Of a stretch of 64,000 bases of DNA, positions 51,338-60,554 are shown piece by piece (position 1 is the stretch's first letter; each line of letters begins with the position of its first letter). The notes below the pieces were generated by a model. The model was not told where the DNA came from. It saw only the letters and a list, made by a program, of their open reading frames with translations, and made no database searches. The position numbers were made by a program, and so were the translations under genes. This DNA comes from Paenibacillus_E sp040812395 (GTDB taxonomy: Bacteria > Bacillota > Bacilli > Paenibacillales > NBRC-103111), in the NCBI RefSeq assembly GCF_040812395.1, contig NZ_JBFNXH010000004.1, forward strand, positions 186,001 through 250,000, read 5' to 3'.

Positions 51338-52684
51338 CTATTTTTTATTTGTGTCGTAAGCCGTTTGATGTTCTTTAGCTACTTCAGCAGCATCTTTCTT
51401 CTGTACGAACAGGTTTTGGATGCTAGTCAAGTGGCCTTGCGCCGTTCCTGGGTTCATGGTGTTATCGAACGCGATGTCTCCGCCTTTAACTTGCTTAAAC
51501 AGGTTGAGTACTTCCATCGCCATATCTGAGTAACCAGCTGCTTTGAAGTCGCCTTCTACTTTCTGAGCGACACCGACTGCCGCTTTTGCTGCGAAGGCTT
51601 CTTTTGGATAGTTCAACATGTAGTAGTTCAAGAAATCTTTCGTTTCTTTCAAATGCTTGCTGTTTGCAGATATCGCGAATCCACTGCCTGGAGCCAACAT
51701 GTACTCGTCTGGGTTACCTTTCCCTTTAACCGTCGGGAATTTGAACACGCCCACCTTGCCGTTTACCGAAGAAGTTTCGATTCCGCCAGTTGCCCAGCTG
51801 CCCATGAAGTACATCGCGGCTTTGCCGGTTTTGAACAAGTTCTCACCTGAGGTGTAGTCGAAGGAAGTTGCGCCTTCTTGGAATGCACCCGCTTGAATCA
51901 GGTCTTGGAAGCTGCTGACAGCATCCGTGAATGCTGGATCTTGGAACGTCTTTTTGCCGTCAACGACAGCTTGCAGGAAGCCAGGACCGCCATTGGTGCG
52001 AAGCAAGACATTCATGAACAAGAAGGAGCCGGTCCAGCTATCTTTTTCGCCAATCGCCATCGGTTGAATCCCTTTGGCTTTCAACGTTCTCACCGTTGTT
52101 ACCATCTCTTCGAAAGTCTTAGGAATTTCTACGCCTGCTTGCTTGAACAAATCTTTGTTGTAGTAAACAACGGCGATGTTGTTGCCGTCCGGCAAAGCGT
52201 AAACGTTATTATTGAATGTATAAAAATCAAGAATTCCGCCTGTAAATGTATCTTTCAGACCGTTTTGCCCGAGCATATCGTTCAGTGGCGCGAACAGGCC
52301 TGCATCTACGAAAGGCTTCATTTGCGCGGATGGATTCACGATGGTGATATCCGGCACTTCTTTGGAAGCAGCTTGCGTTTTCAGCTTCAATTTTTGTTGA
52401 TCCGTGTTCAGCGAATCCAACTCAATTTTGATGTTTGGATTTTTCGTTTGGTAGTCGTTTACGATTTTTTTCAACATGCCGTTTTTCGGATCGGTTGGAT
52501 CCGGATATATATTTTGGAACGTAATCGTCACGTTCTCTGCCTTTTTCGCTTCAGGTGTTGCGTTGCTCGTCGTCGCTGCGGGCTTGTCTCCATTACCGGT
52601 GCTTGCCGCGTTGCCGCATGCAGTCAATCCAATTGCCAATGTGCTCGCCATAACGATCTTTAGTGCGTTATATTTCGTAGCCAT
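51338..52684 (-). CDS. Sugar ABC substrate-binding lipoprotein
   Basis: The 448-residue type 1 binding protein has a lipobox LTACG (cysteine at about 24) and a lysine-rich, Thr/Ala linker. The SBP_bac_1 fold shows ITFQNIYPDPTDPKNGML, PDITIVNPSAQMKPFVDAGL, YALPDGNNIAVVYYNKDLF and AAMYFMGSWATGGIET. ATG 52684 has GAGGGGG upstream. It heads a row of five co-directional genes (binding protein, two permeases, kinase, regulator). The ligand is probably an oligosaccharide. Confidence 0.92.
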   Translation of the reverse strand: MATKYNALKIVMASTLAIGLTACGNAASTGNGDKPAATTSNATPEAKKAENVTITFQNIYPDPTDPKNGMLKKIVNDYQTKNPNIKIELDSLNTDQQKLKLKTQAASKEVPDITIVNPSAQMKPFVDAGLFAPLNDMLGQNGLKDTFTGGILDFYTFNNNVYALPDGNNIAVVYYNKDLFKQAGVEIPKTFEEMVTTVRTLKAKGIQPMAIGEKDSWTGSFLFMNVLLRTNGGPGFLQAVVDGKKTFQDPAFTDAVSSFQDLIQAGAFQEGATSFDYTSGENLFKTGKAAMYFMGSWATGGIETSSVNGKVGVFKFPTVKGKGNPDEYMLAPGSGFAISANSKHLKETKDFLNYYMLNYPKEAFAAKAAVGVAQKVEGDFKAAGYSDMAMEVLNLFKQVKGGDIAFDNTMNPGTAQGHLTSIQNLFVQKKDAAEVAKEHQTAYDTNKK

Positions 52685-52802
52685 TTGTAAATCCCCCTCA
52701 TGTACTTTGTTGTTTTTGATGTGTTTATTATCGCTCGAAATTGGCAGCACTTACAATGTGCGAACTTTAGATATAAGGTTTACTTTTTATAGATTGTGCA
52801 GA

Positions 52803-52833
52803 AAGAAAAAAAGACACCGGTTAGGGTGTCTTT
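52803..52833 (-). terminator. Terminator of the 52865-53125 gene
   Basis: AAAGACACC and GGTGTCTTT around a 6-nt loop, then TTTTTTT on the minus strand. Confidence 0.85.
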
Positions 52834-52864
52834 GGGGTAGATATGGAGGCGAGAGGATTACAAT

Positions 52865-53125
52865 CTACAGTTCGTCGCCTCTTAGCCCCGCCCATTTCTC
52901 ACGGAGCTTCAGCGTTTCACGAGACGTATGAAAAAAGCCATACTCCCGATAAGGCTGTTCCCGATGCAATTCGTAATAGCGCTTCATTGCCACTGCGGAA
53001 TCGTCAAAACGATCAATAAGTGCCAATTCTTCAATGAACCAGTAGCCGTCTTCTGAACGAGACTTCAAAGCTTCACAGACCACCCACTCATCTGGAAATT
53101 GCTCTCTAACCTCTTTCCAACGCAT
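52865..53125 (-). CDS. Small conserved protein of unknown function
   Basis: The 86-residue protein reads as one compact domain: WKEVREQFPDEWVVCEALKS, LALIDRFDDSAVAMKRYYEL and GFFHTSRETLKLREK. Proteins with this W..FP..WV..EA...HTSRE pattern are widespread small hypotheticals. No function is known to me. ATG 53125 has AGAGGTGG upstream, and it has its own terminator. Confidence 0.75.
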   Translation of the reverse strand: MRWKEVREQFPDEWVVCEALKSRSEDGYWFIEELALIDRFDDSAVAMKRYYELHREQPYREYGFFHTSRETLKLREKWAGLRGDEL

Positions 53126-53163
53126 CTAACCACCTCTGAAGGACACTCGCTTCCTTCACAATA

Positions 53164-53376
53164 CTATAACACAGAAAAAAAGCATGGCTTGACAAACACA
53201 CATGGCGAAATCACTGCCTTTGGAAACTCTGTTTTCTGGAATTGTTTGGCCTCCGGTACAGAACTAAATGAGAACCATCCGCCATCATATTTTTCGATTT
53301 CTATACCATTCAGATTGGTTTCTTTAGGATTACAATATGGACATTCAATCTTATCAATTTGAAGACATAGGTTTAC
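53164..53376 (-). pseudogene. Remnant of a small zinc-ribbon-like protein
   Basis: The minus strand reads NLCLQIDKIECPYC, then NGIEIEKYDGGWFSF and AKQFQKTEFPKAVISP, which looks like real protein. However, no start codon lies between the upstream stop and CPYC. The ATG in CCTATG is in another frame, so a single-base shift would restore it. No family recognised. Confidence 0.4.
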
Positions 53377-53450
53377 TTATCAACATTAAGCCAATACACT
53401 CTAAATCCTGCCCTTTAATCTCATGTCTTGTTTCATGCTCTCCTCCTCAG

Positions 53451-53882
53451 TTAAACAATTTTATTTAAAAATCCTGTGTTCTGATCAAACTCCATCACAG
53501 AAACATCGTCAAGCAAATGCCGATAAGTTCTTACATAATATTCCGCAAGTGTTTCATTTCTGCCAGCGTGTCTATCCAAGTTAATTACCAACACTTTTTG
53601 AGTGTTTTTTGGAGCATGTTGTAAATAAAAAACTGCCTCATTAAGAACCGACATCTTTGCGCTAGGCACATTATTCCCCGATGTCCAAGTGTAGTTTTTG
53701 GTTTCAACAATTACTCCACCGTCGCTGGAGACTAAATCGAACTTGTGGTCTTTTGCCGGCTTCCCAATTGGATAGGCAATCTCCATGACAAAAGGCTTCT
53801 TAAAATATGCAGCCAATGCTTGCTGAACTAATAATTGGAATGCTTTTCCCCTACCCGGATTCAAGCTATTTAAACTTGCCAT
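53451..53882 (-). CDS. PD-(D/E)XK nuclease-like protein
   Basis: The 143-residue protein has a core HKFDLVSSDGGVIVETKNYTW with the spacing of the restriction-endonuclease fold: D, then E-x-K in VETKN, followed by an aromatic run. The N-terminus GRGKAFQLLVQQALAAYF is a typical first helix. ATG 53882 follows GGGGAGGG; an alternative TTG at 53939 would overlap the upstream stop. It lies directly behind the 344-residue gene, so the two look like a cassette. A DNA-cleaving role is inference. Confidence 0.65.
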   Translation of the reverse strand: MASLNSLNPGRGKAFQLLVQQALAAYFKKPFVMEIAYPIGKPAKDHKFDLVSSDGGVIVETKNYTWTSGNNVPSAKMSVLNEAVFYLQHAPKNTQKVLVINLDRHAGRNETLAEYYVRTYRHLLDDVSVMEFDQNTGFLNKIV

Positions 53883-53935
53883 TGCTATTCTTCCCTCCCC
53901 TTGATTCAGACGCGGAAATGATTCCATTTGAGTTC

Positions 53936-54970
53936 TCAATCAAACTTTTTCAGCCATGCCTCAAAGTAACTTCTGCTAAGTTCTTCGACCCAGTGGTTAC
54001 AAAGCAAGTACAACTTATCCCCAATTTGGTAAGGATCTGCATAATATCTAGCGTGACCAAGAGGGTCATTTCTCTGCACATTGATCGGACGTGTTTTTTC
54101 GTATTCCTTAAGAACAGGGTAATTTACATTAAACACTCTCTTCGAATACCCTTCTTGTGTCATTCGTTCTATTTCCATTGAATCAAGCAGATTCTTTTCA
54201 ATAAGTTGAGAGAGACTCGATCTGACCAAGAGACCAATCTTCATTTCCTCAAATCCCTTAAAGTCTGTATATGTCTGCTTTCTCACAATCTCCTTTTTCT
54301 GCCTCTCAACCCTCTGCACAGGCTCATCGACAAAAAGATTATACATTTGAATGCTTCTCATGAAGAGCTCAGAAGTATCGGAAACAGCCCCCGCCAACGC
54401 TGTCACGACATTGAATACTTTATCTCTAAAGTCCTCATTGCAGATGAGCGTGAATTTGAAATCCAATCCTTTCTTATCGAATATCTGTTTAAGCTCTATC
54501 AGACACTGCTTTAATGGAGCACTGATTATTTCATAAACTCTAGGAGAAGCAAATATGATTTCTCCCTTGTTCATGTTTAAGTAACCGTGCAGAATCATGG
54601 CGGAACGAATCATCTTTTTCAGCACACGGGCTATTGTCTCTTCACGTGATGCATAGTTTAGTCCATTTTCATGAAATGCCACGTCAATAGCGTATATATT
54701 CCGAACGGAACCTTGGTTTAGCTCTATACCGAGAGCATCTATCTCACCTTGTTGCATAAGCTGCGTATAAGTGTTTTTCTTGAACAAATTCATTCCCTGG
54801 TATCTCTTACTAAAATATTCATCCGCCTCGTTCATTATCGCTTCTACTTCTGTTTCATTTGAGAGTTCCCATGTACCAGCCGATGGTTTCCAGTTTAGTT
54901 GGACAATCTGGCAGTTCTTGGCGTGCCTTAACCAAGACAGCATCAACGATTCCGCGATCTCTATCTTCAT
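53936..54970 (-). CDS. Conserved protein of unknown function, possible inactive nuclease fold
   Basis: The 344-residue protein starts MKIEIAESLMLSWLRHAKNC. The block QQGEIDALGIEL followed by IYAIDVAFHENGLNY has E..D and D.A at restriction-fold spacing but lacks the usual lysine. The middle has EIIFASPRVYEIIS, and DTSELFMRSIQMYNLF is a distinctive conserved-looking patch. I have the impression of related hypotheticals in other Bacillota but cannot name a family. ATG 54970 has GGGGGGG upstream. It is upstream of, and co-directional with, the small nuclease-like gene. Confidence 0.65.
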   Translation of the reverse strand: MKIEIAESLMLSWLRHAKNCQIVQLNWKPSAGTWELSNETEVEAIMNEADEYFSKRYQGMNLFKKNTYTQLMQQGEIDALGIELNQGSVRNIYAIDVAFHENGLNYASREETIARVLKKMIRSAMILHGYLNMNKGEIIFASPRVYEIISAPLKQCLIELKQIFDKKGLDFKFTLICNEDFRDKVFNVVTALAGAVSDTSELFMRSIQMYNLFVDEPVQRVERQKKEIVRKQTYTDFKGFEEMKIGLLVRSSLSQLIEKNLLDSMEIERMTQEGYSKRVFNVNYPVLKEYEKTRPINVQRNDPLGHARYYADPYQIGDKLYLLCNHWVEELSRSYFEAWLKKFD

Positions 54971-55392
54971 AGCTACCCCCCCATAATTAAAAACCGTTAT
55001 TAACCTTTCAACCAGTAGCATTATATCAGAATCAATTGGCTCCTTAACATCTTCAAAAAAAGAGTCAGAAGCGTCAAAAGTGCCACCAAGGTGCGATTGA
55101 CACTACTGACATAAGTAAGAAGCTCTTTTTGACTTGGTGAACCCCTTTCCATATCCTTAAGTTGTGGTTTTGCATGGACAAGGGTTCCAGCAACTGAGCG
55201 GAGTCGAACCTCTATCCAAAATAATGCCCCACAGGCAGCGCTTCGCGGTGACGAAGTCCGCGTGTTTGATTTCCACCCGAGCATAACCCAGAAATTCAGC
55301 ACTATAAACTCGATAAAATGCAAAGTATACTTATCATTATCCACAGCATAATGTATAATAAGAATAACAATTTTGAGAAGGTGAACCTAATA
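54971..55392. other. Intergenic gap with promoter and structured GC patch
   Basis: A 422-bp gap between divergent genes. A GC-richer patch at about 55190-55290 includes CTTCG-6 nt-CGAAG and a GAGGTTCGACTCC word on the minus strand that recalls a tRNA T-arm. The rest of a cloverleaf cannot be drawn. TTATCA (55331-55336), 17 nt, TATAAT (55354-55359) is a good promoter for the ATPase gene. Confidence 0.5.
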
Positions 55393-56838
55393 ATGAAGGA
55401 CCTGATTACTGAGGAGAACATTTTACAAGTTTTACGTGGGTTCAACAGATGGTGGGAAACGAATGTAATATCCGAAGAGTTTTCCAAACCAATAAAACGA
55501 TTTGCTTACTATGAAGCGAGACAAGCCTTCGAGCATATTGATATTCGTCGACATGTTATTCTAACTGGTTCTAGACGTGTTGGAAAATCAACGATCATGT
55601 ATCAATTTATTAATGACTTGCTGGATAAAGGTGTTCCATCAAAAAACATTATCTACGTTTCGTTTGACCATCCCATATTAAAAATGTCCAATATGGATCA
55701 GATCATTAAAGCATTTATAAACAATATTGCTCTTGGCGATGACATTTATTTATTCTTGGATGAGATTCAATATGCGACAGATTGGAATGGCTGGTTGAAA
55801 ACCATATATGATAATAATCCCACATATCGGGTTATGGCTACTGGTTCTGCAAGCCCTATGTTGCACGAGAAAATGCCTGAAAGCGGGGTTGGTCGGTGGA
55901 TTCAAATTCAAATACCTACCCTATCTTTTTTTGAATACTTAGAGTTAAGGGAGATCAAAACGCCATCAGTCGATAAGCTTATTGGTCCCACATCTTTAAT
56001 AAATCTAGATAACGATACTTTAAAACAACTAATGGCAAGCCTACAGTCACTAGAAAAACACTTCCACAGATATCTATTGGTTGGCGGGTTTCCAGAGATC
56101 GCCCGAACCGATGATATTTCTTATGCGCAGCGAATTATTCGCGAAGACGTGGTAGATAAAGTGCTGAAACGCGATATGGTTTCGCTCTTTAATGTTAGGA
56201 ATATTGATGAACTAGAGAAGATATTTATTTATCTCTGCATGACAACCGGAAACATTATAGAAGCGACTACGATTTCAAGCAATATGGAAATTTCGCGCGC
56301 TACCGTCAATAAATATATGTCTCTTCTCGAAATGGCCAACTTGATATACATTGCCTATCCAATCGAGATGACAGGGAAAAAGATTCTGAAAGCAAAACCT
56401 AAAGTGTATCTCTCAGACTCGGCTATTAGGAATGCCGTTCTTGGTCATGGTGAGGATGTTGTTCATGATCCCGATCAAATGGGAATGATCGTTGAATCAG
56501 CGGTTTTTAAACATATCAAAACGTTTTATTACAATATGAATCCAAAGCTTGGTTACTTCAGGGATACTGCTACTCAGAAAGAGATGGACATCGTGTTATC
56601 CATCCCTAGAGGTAAAATTCTAATTGAGGTTAAATATCGGAATGATACAAATTTGAAGGAGTCCGAAGCAATAGTCGAGTGGTCAAAGAAAGACAAGCTT
56701 AACTTATCCATCTTGGTCACGAAAAATAGCGAGGATTACGGAGCAGTAAAAAATGCCCCCATTATGAAAATACCCGCATATGTTTTCCTTTATCTGCTTG
56801 GGCATGCTGAAAAGCATCGATTTAGAACACCTCAGTAG
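55393..56838 (+). CDS. AAA_14/DUF4143 ATPase
   Basis: The 481-residue protein has an N-terminal P-loop ATPase with Walker A TGSRRVGKST (about 63-72) and Walker B DDIYLFLDEIQ (about 117). Sensor-type ATGSASPML is followed by a winged-helix region (ISRATVNKYMSLLEMANLIY). The C-terminal DUF4143 has a restriction-like core, VVESAVFKH..KEMDIVL..ILIEVKYR. These ATPases are common accessory genes of unknown role, sometimes linked to defence or toxin modules. ATG 55393 follows GAAGGTG. AT-rich codon use differs from the flanking GC-richer genes, pointing to horizontal acquisition. Confidence 0.85.
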   Translation: MKDLITEENILQVLRGFNRWWETNVISEEFSKPIKRFAYYEARQAFEHIDIRRHVILTGSRRVGKSTIMYQFINDLLDKGVPSKNIIYVSFDHPILKMSNMDQIIKAFINNIALGDDIYLFLDEIQYATDWNGWLKTIYDNNPTYRVMATGSASPMLHEKMPESGVGRWIQIQIPTLSFFEYLELREIKTPSVDKLIGPTSLINLDNDTLKQLMASLQSLEKHFHRYLLVGGFPEIARTDDISYAQRIIREDVVDKVLKRDMVSLFNVRNIDELEKIFIYLCMTTGNIIEATTISSNMEISRATVNKYMSLLEMANLIYIAYPIEMTGKKILKAKPKVYLSDSAIRNAVLGHGEDVVHDPDQMGMIVESAVFKHIKTFYYNMNPKLGYFRDTATQKEMDIVLSIPRGKILIEVKYRNDTNLKESEAIVEWSKKDKLNLSILVTKNSEDYGAVKNAPIMKIPAYVFLYLLGHAEKHRFRTPQ

Positions 56839-56972
56839 TGTTTAAGAAAATCGATCTAGAAACTATACATGTCCAATGAGCAGTATAATGCTTATAAATT
56901 CACTACAACACTACTCTCCCCAGCCCAAACTGCATACTCTAGAGTAAAAGCGTTAGTTAGGATGTGCTGCCC

Positions 56973-58724
56973 ATGTATCCTTTTTCCTCCGACTCCCGTA
57001 ACGCTCAGAGACCTAATTTCCTCGTGTTCCTCGTGGATGAGGAGCGTTATCCGCCCCTCTATGAAAACTCAGAGATTCAGGAATGGCGCAACAAAAATCT
57101 CATCACGCAAGGGCTTCTCAAGCGCCACGGGCTAGAATGCCACCGGCACTACATCGGAAGCGCCGCGTGCTGCCCCAGCAGGGCCACCCTATTTACTGGG
57201 CACTATCCATCGCTTCACGGTGTTAGCCAGACGGACGGCATCGCCAAGAGCGCTTTCGATTCCGATATGTTCTGGCTCGGTAGAAACACAGTGCCTACGA
57301 TGGGCAATTACTTTCGCGAGGCCGGTTACCAAACGTATTATAAAGGGAAATGGCATATCTCTTATGAAGACATCGTCGTTCCTGGAACGCACCAGGATGT
57401 CCCGAGCTACGATCCCTTGACAGGTGTGCCCGACAGGAAAAAGGAAGCCTTATACGCTCACGCGGACAACCTGGACAGCTTTGGCTTCTCCGGTTGGATT
57501 GGCCCCGAGCCGCACGGGGTAAATCCCCGAAACTCCGGTTCCTCCGCCGCATTTGGCGTAAGCGGGAGAGACGTCGTTTACTCGGCGGAAGCCGTCGATC
57601 TCATCGAAGCGCTGGATCACGAGAAACGCGCCGATCCCGCTGCGAAGCCTTGGCTTGTCGTGGCTTCTTTCGTGAACCCGCACGATATCGTGCTGTACGG
57701 CGCGCTGGCCGAAAGCCAGCCTGCCTTTCATTTTGAAGCGGACGATATCCCGCCAATCCCACCCCCGCCCACGTTCAGCGAGCCTCTGGACACGAAGCCG
57801 CATTGCCAGGCAAGCTACCGGAATCTCTACCCGATCGCCTTGCAGCCGATTATGAATAATCCCTTTTATCGCAAGCTCTATTACCAATTGCAAAAAAATG
57901 CCGACCAGCAAATGCTCAAGGTGTTCGAAGCGCTGACTCGATCCTCTTTTTACGACAATACGATTGTCATTTTTACATCGGATCATGGAGATTTGCTTGG
58001 CGCTCACGGCAACCTTCACCAGAAAATGTACTGTGCCTATGAAGAGGCTTTGCATGTCCCTCTCGTCTTTCATAATAGAAAACTCTTCCCTTCGTATAAA
58101 AGCTGTCCTGCACTGACAAGCCACCTCGATCTGCTCCCGACCATGCTGGGACTGGCCAATGCCGATACGGCAGACATTCAAGACCGCCTACGGACTCAAT
58201 TCAGTGAAGTGCATCCCTTGGTAGGACGCGATCTTTCCCCCTATCTCTTGGGACAGCAGGAATCCGCTCCAGCGAATGAACCGGTTTACTTCATGACGGA
58301 CGATGATTTGCTGCGCGGACAGCGCCAAATCAGTCTTATCGGCGTGCCTTATCCAGCCGTTACGCAGCCGAACCATATCGAAACGGTGATCGCCATCCTA
58401 TCGATCAATCAGCAGCAAGAGATGTGGAAGCTCTCCCGTTTTTTTGATAACCCGCAGTTCTGGAGCCAACCGTGGATCAAGGATGAGACCTGCCATATAG
58501 GAGTCCACCCTGCAGGAGGACCATACAAGTCGACGAAAACCGTACCCCTCCCGGACGAATATGAACTGTATAATCTAACCGAGGATCCTCTGGAATCCAG
58601 GAATCTTGCACATCCCGCTTTTGCGTCGCAGCGAACGAAAAGCATCCAGCAGGCCATGATGCGCTTATTGGATGAGCAGCGGAAAAAGAAGCGTTTGACG
58701 CCTGGGCAGGCGAGGAAGCGGTGA
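56973..58724 (+). CDS. Cysteine-type sulfatase
   Basis: The 583-residue sulfatase has a formylglycine site in AACCPSRATLFTGHYPS (C-x-P-S-R, about residue 66), metal ligands in FLVFLVDEE and FTSDHGDLLGAHG, and the KGKWHIS lysine/histidine block. It would hydrolyse sulfate esters. No signal peptide is visible, so it is probably cytoplasmic, or the ester is imported. An anaerobic or FGE-type maturase must be encoded elsewhere. ATG 56973 is 10 nt from AGGAT; GTG 56964 is too close. A large hairpin overlaps the stop. Confidence 0.9.
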   Translation: MYPFSSDSRNAQRPNFLVFLVDEERYPPLYENSEIQEWRNKNLITQGLLKRHGLECHRHYIGSAACCPSRATLFTGHYPSLHGVSQTDGIAKSAFDSDMFWLGRNTVPTMGNYFREAGYQTYYKGKWHISYEDIVVPGTHQDVPSYDPLTGVPDRKKEALYAHADNLDSFGFSGWIGPEPHGVNPRNSGSSAAFGVSGRDVVYSAEAVDLIEALDHEKRADPAAKPWLVVASFVNPHDIVLYGALAESQPAFHFEADDIPPIPPPPTFSEPLDTKPHCQASYRNLYPIALQPIMNNPFYRKLYYQLQKNADQQMLKVFEALTRSSFYDNTIVIFTSDHGDLLGAHGNLHQKMYCAYEEALHVPLVFHNRKLFPSYKSCPALTSHLDLLPTMLGLANADTADIQDRLRTQFSEVHPLVGRDLSPYLLGQQESAPANEPVYFMTDDDLLRGQRQISLIGVPYPAVTQPNHIETVIAILSINQQQEMWKLSRFFDNPQFWSQPWIKDETCHIGVHPAGGPYKSTKTVPLPDEYELYNLTEDPLESRNLAHPAFASQRTKSIQQAMMRLLDEQRKKKRLTPGQARKR

Positions 58725-58757
58725 GCCCCTTTACTCAAGGCTCATCGCTTCCTCGCC
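58710..58757. terminator. 18-bp hairpin across the sulfatase stop codon
   Basis: GCGAGGAAGCG.TGAGCC pairs with GGCTCA.CGCTTCCTCGC around a loop of about 10 nt. The stop TGA is in the stem. It is followed by CTTATCTT rather than a T-run. Confidence 0.65.
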
Positions 58758-58868
58758 TTATCTTCCAAAGCGTACCCGACCCGAAAGGATAAAATGGAAT
58801 TAATGGGAAGGAGTTCAACTTCCAGCTTGCGAATGTAATAGTTATCACATGCAAACAGGAGGAATATC

Positions 58869-60071
58869 ATGTTTTCACCCTATCAGTCAGGAAAAGGAAA
58901 AAGCGGGAACCAAAGTACCCCGAGCCCGCAATTGCAGCGGGATGCTCCCCAGAGCGCCAACGGCGAAATGTTGAGGATGCCCGAACAACTTCTACAGCTG
59001 CAACGAACGCTAGGGAACCGCAGGGTCCAATCGCTGCTTACTCATTCATTGAGCCAGCAGGTCGGCCAAGCAGGCGCGGCTGTTATCCAGCGCGGCATCG
59101 ACCCCCCGGATTCCACAACTGCGCCAACGAAAGAATCTATCGAACAGCAATGCCGGCTACTGATCAAAACGTATTTCGAAGCGCTTTATGGTACGGATGA
59201 AGAAACAAAGGAACAGACTGGGGAACTGGCCGCAGAAACGCAAGGAAATCAAGAACTGAACGTTGAAGACGACCAAGAACCGGAAGACCCTGAACCGCAG
59301 ATTAAAGAGCTTGTCGAAGCCTATAACCTGCAGCATCCGGAAGACGAAATCGATGTGAAAGAGCTGATCGAACGGCTGACTCAGGAAATTTTTCAAACGG
59401 AGAAACTCCCCGAGGGAGCGGAAGAGTTAATCCATGACAGGCTTGAGAACAATTCGTTTACAATTACCTCGGGGATGCAGGAATATTCGAATTATTTCGG
59501 TGAAGATTTCGAAAAGCATGTGAACGGTCTGGAGGACAAACAGCGGTGGCTTGACGGCGGCGCAGGGGAAGCCAAAGCCATGCAGGACTACTACAAAAAG
59601 GATGGGAAGGCGCGCACGACGGCAATCGGCTTCAAAAAGCCGGAATCGGTCGATTTGCAGGAACTGGAGAAGAACGACAAGTTCCGTTATGCGTCCGGTA
59701 AGTTTTTCGGCGACATGTCCGATGAGGATCTTGGCATGGATCAAGGACTATTCGATGTAATTACCGATTACAACGGGATCTTGTCGTATACGAAAACGCT
59801 ATCGGAAGATCTACAAAAGTATTTGAACTTATTGACGAAGGGCGGCACGCTGTATACGTCCTTCTACGCCAAGATTAACGGTGACACCCAGATTGAAAAT
59901 TGGCTTGCGGATATCAAAGGGGCACGCCACGAGAAGTCTGGGAAAACGTCTTTTAAAATTGTGAAAACAGCCGACGAAGTTCAGGTGCCTCCGCTAGAGA
60001 GCACCGCTTATACGGAAAATAAAAATTCGAACATTCCAGATCGGGAATACCGAAATAAGATGACGGATTGA
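58869..60071 (+). CDS. Putative eCIS-cargo-like protein with methyltransferase-like C-terminus
   Basis: The 400-residue protein has an N-terminal motif LLQLQRTLGNRRVQSLL (about 40-56) within a Gln/Pro/Ser-rich region, as at the front of DUF4157-type contractile-injection-associated proteins. The middle is very acidic (about 110-180). The C-terminal third recalls a class I SAM methyltransferase: RWLDGGAGEAKAM (motif I-like, about 225), FDVITDYNGILSYT and LLTKGGTLYTSF. ATG 58869 follows ACAGGAGG. It stands alone: no sheath, tube or spike gene is in the window. The reading as an effector is inference. Confidence 0.6.
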   Translation: MFSPYQSGKGKSGNQSTPSPQLQRDAPQSANGEMLRMPEQLLQLQRTLGNRRVQSLLTHSLSQQVGQAGAAVIQRGIDPPDSTTAPTKESIEQQCRLLIKTYFEALYGTDEETKEQTGELAAETQGNQELNVEDDQEPEDPEPQIKELVEAYNLQHPEDEIDVKELIERLTQEIFQTEKLPEGAEELIHDRLENNSFTITSGMQEYSNYFGEDFEKHVNGLEDKQRWLDGGAGEAKAMQDYYKKDGKARTTAIGFKKPESVDLQELEKNDKFRYASGKFFGDMSDEDLGMDQGLFDVITDYNGILSYTKTLSEDLQKYLNLLTKGGTLYTSFYAKINGDTQIENWLADIKGARHEKSGKTSFKIVKTADEVQVPPLESTAYTENKNSNIPDREYRNKMTD

Positions 60072-60137
60072 ACATTCGAATAACCTGTCTTCCCCCGAGA
60101 GGGAAGGCAGTAGTGTGTGTGAGAGCTGAAACTTGAT

Positions 60138-60554
60138 CTAGAGCACCGCATAGAAAATGAAGCAAAGCCATAAGCACAGCGGTGTGAATACAAACAAATC
60201 GTACGTGGCAAATCGCGATCCCCGCACCCTTTTGAACAGTCCCACATACTTGAAATCACCGATGACCCGAAGGCCGAATACAGCGGCGCATATCCAGCAC
60301 CCCCATCTCACCATTCGTTCGGCATGGGGGAATGCGAACAAACCGCCTTGAAGCATAAGAAGCAGAGCCGCTACAAAAAGTAAACCTGCCACAACAAGCG
60401 TAGCCGTTTTACCCGGCCTGAAAACCGCCTTCTGCGCTTCACCGGTCGGAATAGCGACACTGCCTCCCCATCTGCCGCCGAAAGCCCAGTAGACATGGAT
60501 GCCTCCGATCCCTGCCAAAAGCAAAGCCGATAAACCGATCAATCCCGTCATCAT
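60138..60554 (-). CDS. DUF3995 membrane protein
   Basis: The 138-residue protein has four membrane helices (about 4-22, 50-70, 83-100, 117-137). GGIHVYWAFGGRWG and AVFRPGKTATLVVAGLLF are the family's marks. Function unknown. Its ATG overlaps the TetR stop by ATGA, so it is translated together with that regulator and is probably under its control. Confidence 0.85.
   Translation of the reverse strand: MMTGLIGLSALLLAGIGGIHVYWAFGGRWGGSVAIPTGEAQKAVFRPGKTATLVVAGLLFVAALLLMLQGGLFAFPHAERMVRWGCWICAAVFGLRVIGDFKYVGLFKRVRGSRFATYDLFVFTPLCLWLCFIFYAVL

Noticed and set aside
55190..55290. tRNA gene suggested by GAGGTTCGACTCC on the minus strand
   Set aside because: The T-arm stem has a mismatch and no acceptor, D-arm or anticodon arm can be drawn around it.
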